A stretch of DNA of 64,000 nt from GWE2-40-63 sp050251815 (GTDB lineage: Bacteria > Bacteroidota > Bacteroidia > Bacteroidales > SZUA-534), in contig JBFWMB010000010.1 of the NCBI GenBank assembly GCA_050251815.1, positions 13,418 to 77,417 of the forward strand. The letters run 5' to 3'. Every line of letters begins with the position of its first letter. Positions within the stretch are counted from its first letter, which is position 1. The position numbers were made by a program, and so were the translations under genes. The notes below the pieces were generated by a model. That model made no database searches. It saw only the letters and a program-made list of their open reading frames with translations, and was not told the origin of the DNA. Below, in pieces: positions 24,456-34,800 of this stretch.

Positions 24456-24482
24456 TAAAATTTACGAAACATATATTCTTAT

Positions 24483-24520
24483 AAAAAAGAGGGTGTCTAA
24501 AAAGGCATCCTCTTTTTTTA
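24483..24520 (+). terminator. Bidirectional terminator between lipoprotein gene and rnhB
   Basis: A stem of AAAAAAGAGGGTGTCT against AGGCATCCTCTTTTTTT with a four-base loop sits between two convergent genes; T runs occur on both strands. Confidence 0.75.
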
Positions 24521-25123
24521 TAAGTCTAACCTGAGTTGCTCATCCAGCAAGCGAAAACTTTTCCTGTGGTGCAGCGTAATGCCATACTGTTTTATGGCCT
24601 GGCGGTGTTCAAGGGTAGGATAGCCTTTGTTTTTATCCCAGCCATAATGCGGAAACTGCTTGTGAAGTTCCAGCATATAATCGTCACGGTAGGTTTTGGC
24701 CAAAACCGAAGCTGCTGCAATCGATAAATATTTTCCATCACCTTTTACAATGGTTTGGAAAGGGATTGTTCCATAGTTTTTGAAGCGATTCCCGTCGACA
24801 ATAATATGTTCCGGCTGAATTTTTAGTTGCTCTAAAGCCCGGTGCATCGAATAAATGGATGCATTTAAAATATTAACCTGATCAATTTCCAGTGGTGAAT
24901 AAGAGGCTACCGCATAGGCCAGTGCATGCTGCTCAATAAACTCCCGCAACAGATACCTACGCTTTTCACTCAATTGCTTGGAATCGTTCAACAATTTGTG
25001 TTCAAAATCGGCAGGAAGAATAACGGCCGCAGCAAAAACCGGTCCGGCCAAACAACCCCTTCCGGCTTCGTCACAACCAGCTTCTATTACTCCGGTTTTA
25101 TAAAAAGGTAAGAGTGCTGCCAT
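24518..25123 (-). CDS. rnhB: Ribonuclease HII
   Basis: RNase HII removes ribonucleotides from DNA and cuts the RNA of RNA/DNA hybrids. The 201-residue protein is of normal length. The active-site segment GCDEAGRGCLAGPV (residues 16-29) supplies the first Asp and Glu; DSKQLSEKRR, a VDGNRF strand with the next Asp, and the C-terminal YPTLEHRQAI are also typical. The gene is 3 bases downstream of a glycosyltransferase gene and probably shares its transcript, with no obvious functional link. Confidence 0.95.
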   Translation of the reverse strand: MAALLPFYKTGVIEAGCDEAGRGCLAGPVFAAAVILPADFEHKLLNDSKQLSEKRRYLLREFIEQHALAYAVASYSPLEIDQVNILNASIYSMHRALEQLKIQPEHIIVDGNRFKNYGTIPFQTIVKGDGKYLSIAAASVLAKTYRDDYMLELHKQFPHYGWDKNKGYPTLEHRQAIKQYGITLHHRKSFRLLDEQLRLDL

Positions 25124-25126
25124 GGG

Positions 25127-26248
25127 TTAAAAACATTTTGCTATTCCATTCCACAAGCGTTCTGCCGATTGGTCCCAGCTAAATTTTGTACGCTGAATAC
25201 GTGCATTGGCTATCAATTGATTTCGGTAGGCTTCGTCGCTGGCCAGTTTTGCAAAACCACGGGCAATGGAATCTATGGAGCCAGGATTTACCAAATGTCC
25301 GGCAGTACTTGCCACTTCGGGTAAAGCGGTAACATTGGAACAAAGCACCGGTATATCACAATACATGGCTTCCAGCACAGGAATCCCAAATCCTTCGAGA
25401 TGCGAAACCAATACCAAAGCCTGGGCGCTGGCCAGCAAAACATGCAATTTTTCGTTCGAAAGGCGTCCGGTAAAAAGCACTTCATTTTTATGCGACATGC
25501 TCTCATATACTTTATCCATACCGGAATTGCCCCACATTTTTTCGCCTACAATCACCAATTGATGCGGCAAATCGTTTTGTTGTTTAAATAATTCAAAGCC
25601 TTGTAGCATTCCCTCAATATTCTTGCGGGGATTTAATGCACCCACATAAATAAAATAAGGTTTACCTTGGGTATATTCTTTCCGGGTTTGTTCGGCTGTA
25701 TCGGAACTAAGCGGCTTATAAAGTTCGTTGCTTCCGTTGTAAATTACATCGATGGAATCGGCTGGCAGGTTCCAGGTATTGACCAGGTCGTTACGAGAAA
25801 ACTCCGAAACAGTACCCAGACGGGTAGCCTTTCGGGCAAACTTCGGAAAGTAGTAGTTGAAATACTTTTGCTTAAGCCAGGGAAAATTCTGCGGATGGTG
25901 AACGAAATCGATGTCGTGAATTACGGTATAGCTTTTAACATCGGTATTCAGCGAGCTCCATCCATCGGTCGACAGAAAGAGGTCGGCCCGGTAGTTTTTT
26001 AACAAACGGGGTATTGTCTTTTCGAACCTCCAGTACCAGAGCAGCGGATGTCGTGAGGGAATTAGGGTTTTCACCGGAATAATATTATCTGAAAACAAAA
26101 ACTCCTGGTCCCAGGGGCGATCAAAAATAAACACAAACCGATGTTCCGGGTGTTGCCGGGTAATCCGCTTCAGGGTTTCATACGTAAACCAGCCCAGGCC
26201 CTCGAGCCGGTCTTTTAACAGGAGTTGTGCGTTTACAGCAATTATCAT
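25127..26248 (-). CDS. Family 4 (group 1) glycosyltransferase
   Basis: From the start chosen at 26248 (MIIAVNAQLLLKDRLEG) the enzyme has 373 residues. The longer frame to 26341 runs through the promoter region and is rejected. The C-terminal half has the group 1 pattern: FIYVGALNPRKNIEGML near residue 190, then SHLEGFGIPVLEAM near 282-295 and PVLCSNVTALPEVAS. The N-terminal GLGWFTYET turn fits acceptor binding. It is the first gene of a short transcript with rnhB. The acceptor is unknown. Confidence 0.85.
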   Translation of the reverse strand: MIIAVNAQLLLKDRLEGLGWFTYETLKRITRQHPEHRFVFIFDRPWDQEFLFSDNIIPVKTLIPSRHPLLWYWRFEKTIPRLLKNYRADLFLSTDGWSSLNTDVKSYTVIHDIDFVHHPQNFPWLKQKYFNYYFPKFARKATRLGTVSEFSRNDLVNTWNLPADSIDVIYNGSNELYKPLSSDTAEQTRKEYTQGKPYFIYVGALNPRKNIEGMLQGFELFKQQNDLPHQLVIVGEKMWGNSGMDKVYESMSHKNEVLFTGRLSNEKLHVLLASAQALVLVSHLEGFGIPVLEAMYCDIPVLCSNVTALPEVASTAGHLVNPGSIDSIARGFAKLASDEAYRNQLIANARIQRTKFSWDQSAERLWNGIAKCF

Positions 26249-26275
26249 ATCCGGATGTATTCTGTAATTTGGTCT

Positions 26276-26309
26276 CAAAAGTAAAGAATTTGTAACGATT
26301 TCTGCCAAA
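26276..26309 (-). promoter_or_regulatory. Promoter of minus-strand glycosyltransferase-rnhB unit
   Basis: On the minus strand TTTG (26306-26309) and TACTTTTG (26276-26283) are 22 bases apart. The start codon at 26248 follows 28 bases later, which fixes the gene start. Confidence 0.6.
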
Positions 26310-26325
26310 CCAAGGCTATAATGGT

Positions 26326-26333
26326 TATTTTTG
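26326..26333 (+). promoter_or_regulatory. -7 element for methyltransferase gene
   Basis: TATTTTTG fits TAnnTTTG and lies 21 bases before ATG 26354, back to back with the minus-strand promoter. It overlaps the alternative start at 26321, arguing against that start. Confidence 0.45.
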
Positions 26334-26353
26334 CAATTCACAAATTAGTACCT

Positions 26354-27109
26354 ATGGCAACAGCAAACGAGAGAATTAAACGAGAACAGGAATTTCACAA
26401 TCAAATATTTAATGATAAAAGCCGCAAAGTTACCGATAAGTTTTATTCCATCTTTTCACTGATCGAACAGCGCTATCTTGCCCTTTTATCGCATCAGGTT
26501 ACAGGTAAAATAATACTCGAATATGGCTGTGGCGAAGGCAGTTCGGCCTACCTTATTGCGCAAAATGGCGGACAGGTAACCGGAATCGATATATCGGATT
26601 ACGCCATTGAACAGGCACAACAGAAGGCCAATCATTTAAATCTTTCTATTGTCTTTAAGCACATGAATGCTGAAGCATTGGAATTCGAAAGCCAGTCGTT
26701 CGATCTGGTTTGTGGTTCGGGTATTATTCACCATTTGGATATAGAAAAAGCATACCAAGAAATTTCCAGGGTGCTGAACCCCGGCGGAAAAGCTATTTTT
26801 ATGGAGCCTCTGGGACATAACCCGCTTATCAACTGGTACCGCAACCGCACACCGCATTTGCGCACCGAGGATGAGCATCCCTTACTCCAGCCCGATTTAA
26901 AAGCTTTGTATCGCTATTTTGGAGAGGTAAAACTTTCGTATTATTTTTTAAGTTCTCTGGCAGCCATTGCTTTTAGGAATACCCTGGTTTTTAAACCGCT
27001 GTTGACCTGCCTGCATGGGATTGATCGCTGTATTTTTAAGCTTTTCCCCTTTATGCGCAAACAGGCCTGGTTTGTTTTGATAGAAGCCGGTAAACCCTTA
27101 AATAATTAG
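26354..27109 (+). CDS. Class I SAM-dependent methyltransferase
   Basis: From ATG 26354 the protein has 251 residues. Motif I, LEYGCGEGSSAYLIAQNGG, and the acidic VTGIDIS strand (motif II) bind S-adenosylmethionine; FDLVCGSGIIHHL and LNPGGKAIFMEPLG are the later Methyltransf_11-type elements. It is followed 23 bases later by a flippase, and a divergent glycosyltransferase lies upstream, so a glycan or lipid precursor may be the substrate. That is inference; small-molecule methyltransferases of this type cannot be assigned by sequence. Confidence 0.8.
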   Translation: MATANERIKREQEFHNQIFNDKSRKVTDKFYSIFSLIEQRYLALLSHQVTGKIILEYGCGEGSSAYLIAQNGGQVTGIDISDYAIEQAQQKANHLNLSIVFKHMNAEALEFESQSFDLVCGSGIIHHLDIEKAYQEISRVLNPGGKAIFMEPLGHNPLINWYRNRTPHLRTEDEHPLLQPDLKALYRYFGEVKLSYYFLSSLAAIAFRNTLVFKPLLTCLHGIDRCIFKLFPFMRKQAWFVLIEAGKPLNN

Positions 27110-27132
27110 AACTAGCACGTAAACAAAATATT

Positions 27133-28575
27133 TTGAAACGTAAATTTATAACCAATCTGGCTTTAGTTTTATCGCTTAATTTACTGATTAAGCCTTTTTG
27201 GATATTTGGTATCGACCGAACGGTTCAGAATGTGGTGGGTGCTGAACAATACGGATTTTACTTTGCACTGTTTAACTTCTCACTCATCTTAAACATGTTG
27301 CTCGATTTGGGTATCACCAATTTTAACAACCGCAACATTGCGCAAAACAGTCATTTATTAAACAAGCACTTTTCGAACATTATTGGCTTACGTCTGATAC
27401 TGGGAGTGGTTTATTTTGTAATTAGTATGGGTGCAGCCTGGCTTTGGGATTACAGCTGGGACCAATTGAAATTGCTGCTGTTTTTGGTTTTCAATCAGTT
27501 TCTGGCTTCAACCATTTTGTACTTCCGCTCGAACCTGGCCGGCTTGCATCTGTTTAAAACCGACAGTATTATTTCCGTGCTCGACCGGACCTTGATGATT
27601 GTTATATGTAGCTTTTTACTTTGGGGCAACCTTACCAACGAGGCCTTTAAAATAAGTTGGTTTGTGTTTGCACAGACAGCTGCCTATTTGTTGACTGCGC
27701 TGGTTTCGTTTTTACTGGTCCTGTTCCGGAGTGGTCGCATCAAACTGCGGTTCGACTGGCAATTCTCCAAAGCCATCCTTAAAAAAAGCTATCCTTATGC
27801 CCTGCTTACCCTACTCATGGCATTTTACAATCGCATCGATTCGGTAATGCTCGAACGCATGCTTACCGACGGAAGCACTCAGGCTGGTATTTACGCGCAG
27901 GCCTTCCGTATTTTAGATGCCGCTGCTATGTTTGCCCTGCTTTTTGCGGGATTACTACTGCCCATTTTCTCAAAAATGATTAAACAGGGAGATGCCGTAG
28001 GTCAACTGGCTCAACTCTCGTTTATTCTTATTGTAATACCGGCAATTATTGTAGCCATGGTAAGTGCATTTTACCGTGCCGAGATCATGGACTTGTTGTA
28101 CCACCATCATGTGGAATCATCGGCGTCGATATTTGCCATACTTATGTTCGGCTTCATCGCTATTGGGACTACTTACATATTTGGAACCCTGTTAACCGCC
28201 AACGGCAGTTTAAAGGCATTAAACCTGATGGCTTTTGCGGGAATGGTGCTGAATATATCGCTGAATTTAGTGCTTATTCCCCGGTTTCAAGCTTTGGGAT
28301 CGGCTGTGGCCAGCCTGATTACCCAATCGATTACCGCATTTATTCAGGTAGTAATTGCCATTAAATTCTTTAAATTTCAGATAAATTATAAACTTTTAAT
28401 TTTATTAGTGATATTTGCAACTGGCGTACTGCTTGTCGGTATTATTACCACCGATTTGCCCTACAACTGGATGGTTCAGATGGGTATTATGGTGATATTG
28501 AGTATTACCTTAGCTTTTGGCCTTGGTATCATTCGCATTAAAGAGATGTACCGGATAATTAAAAGTGAAAAATAG
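27133..28575 (+). CDS. Polysaccharide flippase (Wzx/MATE-like)
   Basis: An integral membrane protein of 480 residues with about 12 to 14 hydrophobic helices. The N-terminal KRKFITNLALVLSLNLLIKP and VVGAEQYGFYFALFNFSLI resemble the first helices of polysaccharide biosynthesis (Wzx-like) proteins, which flip lipid-linked oligosaccharides across the inner membrane. The start is TTG at 27133. It may serve the glycan locus at the window start, which has no flippase of its own in this window, or another substrate supplied by the neighbouring genes. Confidence 0.8.
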   Translation: MKRKFITNLALVLSLNLLIKPFWIFGIDRTVQNVVGAEQYGFYFALFNFSLILNMLLDLGITNFNNRNIAQNSHLLNKHFSNIIGLRLILGVVYFVISMGAAWLWDYSWDQLKLLLFLVFNQFLASTILYFRSNLAGLHLFKTDSIISVLDRTLMIVICSFLLWGNLTNEAFKISWFVFAQTAAYLLTALVSFLLVLFRSGRIKLRFDWQFSKAILKKSYPYALLTLLMAFYNRIDSVMLERMLTDGSTQAGIYAQAFRILDAAAMFALLFAGLLLPIFSKMIKQGDAVGQLAQLSFILIVIPAIIVAMVSAFYRAEIMDLLYHHHVESSASIFAILMFGFIAIGTTYIFGTLLTANGSLKALNLMAFAGMVLNISLNLVLIPRFQALGSAVASLITQSITAFIQVVIAIKFFKFQINYKLLILLVIFATGVLLVGIITTDLPYNWMVQMGIMVILSITLAFGLGIIRIKEMYRIIKSEK

Positions 28576-28678
28576 CGTTCAATATTTTTATATAAATTTA
28601 AAAAGGCAGAAGTTTCATTAATAGAGTTAGGAACAAGCTGTATTTCAACAACAAACCAAACAGTAAAATTGAATAGAA

Positions 28679-31600
28679 ATGAGATATCAAAAACTTAATG
28701 TTATTTTTGGTTGGCTGGCATTTGCCATTTCGGCTTTTGTTTACATCAGCACTATTGAGCCCACAGCAAGTTTCTGGGACTGTGGCGAATTTATTGCTAC
28801 CGGCTACAAATTGGAAGTGGGTCACCCTCCCGGGGCACCGGTATTTATGCTTTTAACCCGCTTTTTTACACTGTTTGCCGGAAATAATCTGGAAATGGTT
28901 GCTGTAATGGCCAATATTATGTCGGCGCTTGCCAGTGCCTTTACCATTTTGTTCCTATTCTGGACCATTACGCATCTGGCCCGCAAGATTATTCCCACAA
29001 ATGAACTATCATTGGGTCAAACTATTGCCATAATTGGTAGTGGTATGATTGGTGCCCTGGCTTATACTTTTTCCGATACTTTTTGGTTTTCGGCTGTCGA
29101 AGGTGAAGTTTACGCCACCTCGTCGCTTATTACAGCTGTTGTTTTTTGGGCTATCCTTAAATGGGAAAACATTGCCGACGAACCGCACAGCAACCGCTGG
29201 ATTATACTCATTGCTTTTATTGTTGGGCTTTCTATCGGTGTTCACCTTTTGAACCTGCTGGCCATACCTGCTATGGTACTTGTTTATTATTTCCGCAAAT
29301 ATCAGGTTACCACCAAAGGAGTTGTTTGGTCCTTAATTCTTTCGGGTATTATACTGGGAACCATTATGTGGATTATTATTCCCGGCGTGGTTAAAGTGGC
29401 TTTTGGCTTCGATTTGCTTTTTGTTAATACCTTTGGACTTCCCTTTAACTCGGGAGTTATATTTTTTGTACTTCTATTGGCTGCCGTTTTGGCTTTTGGA
29501 ATTTATTATACCCGCAAAAAACAACAGGTGGTATTGAATACCATTATACTTGCGTTTACTGTAATGATGATTGGTTATTCGTCGTACGGAGTTATTATTA
29601 TCCGTTCAAGTGCTACCCCTCCAATCGATCAAAACGATCCGGAAGATGCTTATTCGCTGCTGGGTTACCTGAACCGTGAACAATACGGCGAGCGTCCCCT
29701 GATGTTTGGGCAGTATTACGATACGCCTTTAAATCTAAAGAATCCTTATAAAGAGGGAGGGAAAACCTGGATGAAAGGAGAAAAGCGTTACGAAGAAGGA
29801 AAACCAAAAATCTCGTACAACTACAATCCCGAACTCACCATGTTTTTTCCACGTATGTATTCGTCAAAACCCGAACACATTCAGGATTACAAAAGCTGGG
29901 CAAAAGTCAAAGGTTATAAAGTTAAGGCCGAAAACAACCGGGGCGAATTGGAAACTTTTAACAAACCCACCTTTGTCGAGAATATGCGCTTTTTTATTCG
30001 CTACCAGATTGGTCACATGTACTGGCGCTATTTCATGTGGAATTTTGCCGGCCGGCAAAACGACATTCAGGGACACGGTGGCGTATTGCAGGGCAATTGG
30101 ATTTCTGGCATTAAATTCCTCGATGAAGCGCGCTTAGGACCGCAGGATAACCTGCCAACTACTTATGCAAACAATAGGGCAAACAACAAATATTACCTGC
30201 TTCCTTTTATTTTAGGTATCATTGGTCTTATTTATCAGCTGGGAAAAGACAAAAAGAATTTCTGGATAGTTATGTCGTTGTTTATTCTTACCGGATTGGC
30301 CATTGTGGTTTACCTCAACCAATCGCCACAGCAACCCCGCGAACGCGATTATGCTTATGCCGGATCGTTTTACGCTTTTGCCATCTGGATAGGATTGGGC
30401 GTGTTGGGAATTTACGAATCATTGAAAAAATACCTGAGCGAAATGCCCTCAGCTGTTTTGGCAACCGCAGTTACCCTGTTCATACCTGCCTTAATGGCTG
30501 CTGAAAACTGGGATGACCATGATCGCTCCAATCGCTATATTGCGCGCGACTTTGCCTACAATTACCTGAATTCGGTTGAAAAAGACGGAGTAATATTTAC
30601 CAACGGCGATAACGACACCTTTCCCCTTTGGTACATTCAGGAAGTGGAAGAGGTGCGCACCGATGTTCGTGTGATTTGCCTTCCCTACCTGATTACCGAT
30701 TGGTACATCGATCAAATGAAATCAAAATATTACGAATCGGAACCTGTTCCTTTCAGTTTAAACAAAAACCAATACGTGCTGGGCAAACGCGATCAGGTAC
30801 CTGTATTTGAACGCGTAAGCGATGCGGTTGAACTAAGCCAGGTTATCGAGTTTGTGGGTAGCGACGATGCCCGTACCCAGGTTCAAACAACCATGGGTGA
30901 GAAAACCGACTATTTCCCGACCAAAAAATTCAAAATTTCGGTCGATAAGGAAAAAGTACTTGCCGAAAATGTGGTAAAACCAGAGAATGCAGGAGAAATT
31001 GTGGATGAGATTCGTTGGAACATTGGTGCCAACTACATTCTTAAAAACGATTTAATGATACTTGATTTGCTGGCATCGGCCAACTGGGAACGCCCCATTT
31101 ATTTTGTAACCGTAGGCACTGGAAATGAAACCAACATGCGTGACTATTTCCAGCTCGAAGGATTTGCCTACCGTTTTGTTCCCATTAAAACGCCTTTCGA
31201 TTATCAATCCATCGGCCGTATCGATACCGATATTCTTTACGATAACCTGATGAATAATTTCCGTTGGGGTAATATGGCCGATCCCCATGTTTATCTCGAC
31301 GAAAACATCCGCCGCACCATTCGCATTGTTAAAATCCGCAATAATTTTGGACGATTGGCTAAAGCATTGGTTGCCGAAAATAAAAAGGATTCGGCTCAAC
31401 AGGTTATGTTACGCGGACTAGAAGTTTTACCCGTTGAAAAAATGGGATTGGAATATTGGGATTCACATTTCGTTGAAGCCTTGTTTGAAGCCGGTTTACA
31501 GGAGCAGGGACGTTTGATGGTTGAAAAAATGGCTGACGATGCCTTAAACGATTTGCGTTATTACACCAAACTCGATCGTCGGTTCCCCAATCAGGCTGAA

Positions 31601-31741
31601 CAAGACAAACAAATCTGCTTTGCTACCGTGCAATGGCTTAATGAGATGGCTCTGCGTTATGGAGAGAAAGAACTCAGCCAGAAACTGAACCAGACTTTTG
31701 AAGAAATGTATGGTTTGTTCATGCAGGGAAACATGCAATAA
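28679..31741 (+). CDS. DUF2723 membrane protein, putative GT-C glycosyltransferase
   Basis: A protein of 1020 residues. The N-terminal part has the DUF2723 signature, with PTASFWDCGEFIATGYKLE and GHPPGAPVF near residues 27-53, followed by about ten membrane helices to around residue 290. A central region with PQQPRERDYAYAGSFYAF leads to a second group of helices, and a soluble C-terminal domain (NGDNDTFPLWY, then helical TPR-like sequence) ends the protein. DUF2723 is related to protein O-mannosyltransferase-type GT-C enzymes, which use lipid-linked sugars. A role in surface protein glycosylation is plausible but not shown here. A terminator follows. Confidence 0.75.
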   Translation: MRYQKLNVIFGWLAFAISAFVYISTIEPTASFWDCGEFIATGYKLEVGHPPGAPVFMLLTRFFTLFAGNNLEMVAVMANIMSALASAFTILFLFWTITHLARKIIPTNELSLGQTIAIIGSGMIGALAYTFSDTFWFSAVEGEVYATSSLITAVVFWAILKWENIADEPHSNRWIILIAFIVGLSIGVHLLNLLAIPAMVLVYYFRKYQVTTKGVVWSLILSGIILGTIMWIIIPGVVKVAFGFDLLFVNTFGLPFNSGVIFFVLLLAAVLAFGIYYTRKKQQVVLNTIILAFTVMMIGYSSYGVIIIRSSATPPIDQNDPEDAYSLLGYLNREQYGERPLMFGQYYDTPLNLKNPYKEGGKTWMKGEKRYEEGKPKISYNYNPELTMFFPRMYSSKPEHIQDYKSWAKVKGYKVKAENNRGELETFNKPTFVENMRFFIRYQIGHMYWRYFMWNFAGRQNDIQGHGGVLQGNWISGIKFLDEARLGPQDNLPTTYANNRANNKYYLLPFILGIIGLIYQLGKDKKNFWIVMSLFILTGLAIVVYLNQSPQQPRERDYAYAGSFYAFAIWIGLGVLGIYESLKKYLSEMPSAVLATAVTLFIPALMAAENWDDHDRSNRYIARDFAYNYLNSVEKDGVIFTNGDNDTFPLWYIQEVEEVRTDVRVICLPYLITDWYIDQMKSKYYESEPVPFSLNKNQYVLGKRDQVPVFERVSDAVELSQVIEFVGSDDARTQVQTTMGEKTDYFPTKKFKISVDKEKVLAENVVKPENAGEIVDEIRWNIGANYILKNDLMILDLLASANWERPIYFVTVGTGNETNMRDYFQLEGFAYRFVPIKTPFDYQSIGRIDTDILYDNLMNNFRWGNMADPHVYLDENIRRTIRIVKIRNNFGRLAKALVAENKKDSAQQVMLRGLEVLPVEKMGLEYWDSHFVEALFEAGLQEQGRLMVEKMADDALNDLRYYTKLDRRFPNQAEQDKQICFATVQWLNEMALRYGEKELSQKLNQTFEEMYGLFMQGNMQ

Positions 31742-31760
31742 TCAAAAATATATAGTATAA

Positions 31761-31795
31761 AAAAAGCTACCTTGGTTGTTCAAGGTAGCTTTTTC
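31761..31795 (+). terminator. Bidirectional terminator between DUF2723 and ABC genes
   Basis: AAAAAGCTACCTTG and CAAGGTAGCTTTTT form a perfect 14-pair stem around a six-base loop between two convergent genes. Confidence 0.85.
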
Positions 31796-31885
31796 TGCTT
31801 TTATTACAGCTGTATTTTTTCAACCAGCCGGTTCATTAAATAAGTTTAGGAATTGTAATTGAATCTATCATTCTTGAATGAAAAA

Positions 31886-34800
31886 TTAACTCGCTTTTCT
31901 TTTTAGCACCGAAACCGATTCAATCAATTTACGGAAAGCATCGGTTATTAAAAGCACATACATAAGCAGGGAGAAAAGCCAAATTATGCTTAAATTAAAG
32001 GTGTAGGTATCAATTTCGAGTGTACCCAATTTTTTAACCGGGGCATAGAAATGTGCCCGGCCGTTTGAGCTGACCGGATTCCGGTAAACGGGATCCGAAA
32101 GTTGAACATAGCCTTCGCCGGTGTCGTGAATCTTCTGCAATTCGTTACGATTCATAACCAAATCGGCCAAAAAATCGTTGTAGTAATTCTTTTTCAGCTC
32201 AACCAGAGCTTCTTTGCTCCCTAATTTTTGGGTAAGTTCACTAACCTGTTCATCGAGCATGCTGATGGCTTTGTTTTGAATCTTCTGATAATATTGGGTT
32301 ACCAGTTGCAGGTGTTCCTGTATTTGCTTAATCAAGGCATCGTTTATCTTATCGGGTTGTACCTGCGAAACCGCTTTGAACGGATATTTGGGTGTTCGCT
32401 GATTCAGTTTGAGTAATTCCTTGTGCAAAATTTCCACATGATGCACCCGGGCTTCATCGTTTTCAGAATATTGAATCTTTGAGATTCGAGCTGCCATTGC
32501 CGGAATCAGGTACGATGCAATATAGCTGGCTTCACTCTTCTTTTTTTCGAGGAAATAAAAGTGTTTTTGGTATTCGTTATCTCGAAATTGCTTTACAGCG
32601 ATGCCTTCATATGCCCATCGTGAGACCATTAAATCTCCCAGAAGCGGAACATGTTCGTACGAACTGATGGAACGGTTCAGCTTCTCGAATTTCACCATGG
32701 TACCGCTGAAAAGGAGTTGCGGAACTACCAGAAAAGGAATCATAATGTAAATCGTGATTACAGAATCGAGCGCTGCTGAAATATTAAGGCCAATCATGTT
32801 CGATGCGCAGGCTGCTGAAAAAAGCATTAGCCAGTGGGCCATGGTAAGCCCCTTTAGTTCCATAATGCTGTGGCCAATAAGCACAAAGCTTAGGGTTTGA
32901 ATGGCCGAAATCAGGAAGAGGATAAGTATTTTGCTGTTGAGGTAACTAAAACGGCTCAAATTCAAAAATTTCTCCCGTTTCAAGAGTTGCCGGTCTTTAA
33001 TAATTTCCTCGGCACTTACTGTAAGCCCTATAAAGATGGCCACCACCACTGCCATAAACAGGTAAATGGGGACATTCTCGTTGGCGCTAAAAACGTATGC
33101 ATTGGGATTATCGCCTGTGCCTTCGATGTATTTGGTAAAATACGCCAAAATGGCTGCCAAAAGAGGAGCTTCGAGAAAATTAATTAAGATATACTGCCGG
33201 TTCGATAGTTTTGAAAGGATGTTACGTACCGAGAAAATACGGAATTGTTTGAACACTCCCGGAATTGCAAAATTATTTTTGGGTAGTTCCTGTTTTTCGA
33301 AATCCATTTTGTTTTTCGTTGCTATATTTTTCAGGTACAATCCGGCCCATTCCTGGGGCGACGTTTTTCGGGTTCGGGTCACCCGTCCGTATTCGTCCAC
33401 TACCTTCGACTCAACAATTTGCAGTACCTTTTCGGGATTTATGTTTCCGCAATGGTAACACTCGGCTTCCATGGCATTCACATGGTTACTCATGGTCTTA
33501 AAATAAACGACCGAATCGACCGGGTTTCCATAATAAATCAGGTAGCCACCCCGGTCCATAATAAGCAGTTTGTCGAACATTTTAAAGATATCGGACGAGG
33601 GTTGGTGGATATTTACTATCACCAGTTTGCCTTTTAGGGTAACCTCTTTGAGCAGGTCCATCACCATTTCAGAATCCATCGATGAAAGTCCCGAAGTGGG
33701 TTCATCCACAAAAAGAACCAAAGGCTCGCGGATAAGTTCCAGAGCTATGTTAAGCCTTTTGCGCTGACCTCCGCTAATGGTTTTTTTCAGTGGATTTCCC
33801 ACAATCAAATCCTTGGTCTCGCGCAAATCCAAATCGTCGAGTATTTTGTTTACGGCACTTTCAATCTCTGTTTCGCTGTAGTCTTTAAAACACAGCCGGG
33901 CATTGTAATACAGGTTTTGATAAACACTCAGTTCTTCAATCAGCAAATCGTCCTGCGGTACAAAGCCAATAACCCCTTCCAGCTTTTTTTTGTCTTTATG
34001 CAGGTCGTATCCGTTAATCAGTATTTGTCCACTCTGTGGCAACAGGTTTCCGTTCAGCACATTCAACAGGGTTGATTTGCCTACACCGCTGCCGCCCATG
34101 ATGCCAATCAGTTCGCCACCGTGTTCACTAAAGTTAAATTTATGGATGCCGTTTGTGCTGTTTTTAAAACGGAACTCCACATCTTTGGCGGTAAACACTA
34201 CTTTTTGTTCCAGATGCGAGCCAATAAATTTGGCGGCAATATCGCTGTAATAAATGGTTCCCAATCGCGAACTGCGTATGGCCGAGCCTTTGGGTAGTAT
34301 GTAGGTGCGGTTTAGTAAAATGCTATGACCATTCAGATATAAATCGGTTTCGCCCACATAGCGAAAAGCAAACATGTTAATCGAAGGAAGGTTCAACATT
34401 ACTACACGCCCGCTCAGTTGTTTGAACTGTATGTGCTTAAAACTTTCGGCAGGTGCCTGGGTATTGCTGTCGAGTATAAGTACCTGTTCTTTAAAAGGAA
34501 TTTTATCGATGTTTCCGTCCAAAATAAAGTTAAAGCTGTTTTGGTATTCTTCTTCAGGAATATTGAACACATCAGAAACCGTTTTTACAAAATCGAGTTC
34601 CTTTTCTGAAATTACTTCACCATAGCTGATAAATTCAAGCAATTGCAGCACTACCAGTATTTTTTGATCCTGTTGCAGTTCCTCGTTAATCTGCTGGCAA
34701 ATACGGAGTACCTTAACGGAATTCGACGAGGTGCGTTTACGGTCGCGGTTTCCATCGCGCGACGAAGCTCCTCCCTGGTGAATCTCAATATAATCGCCAA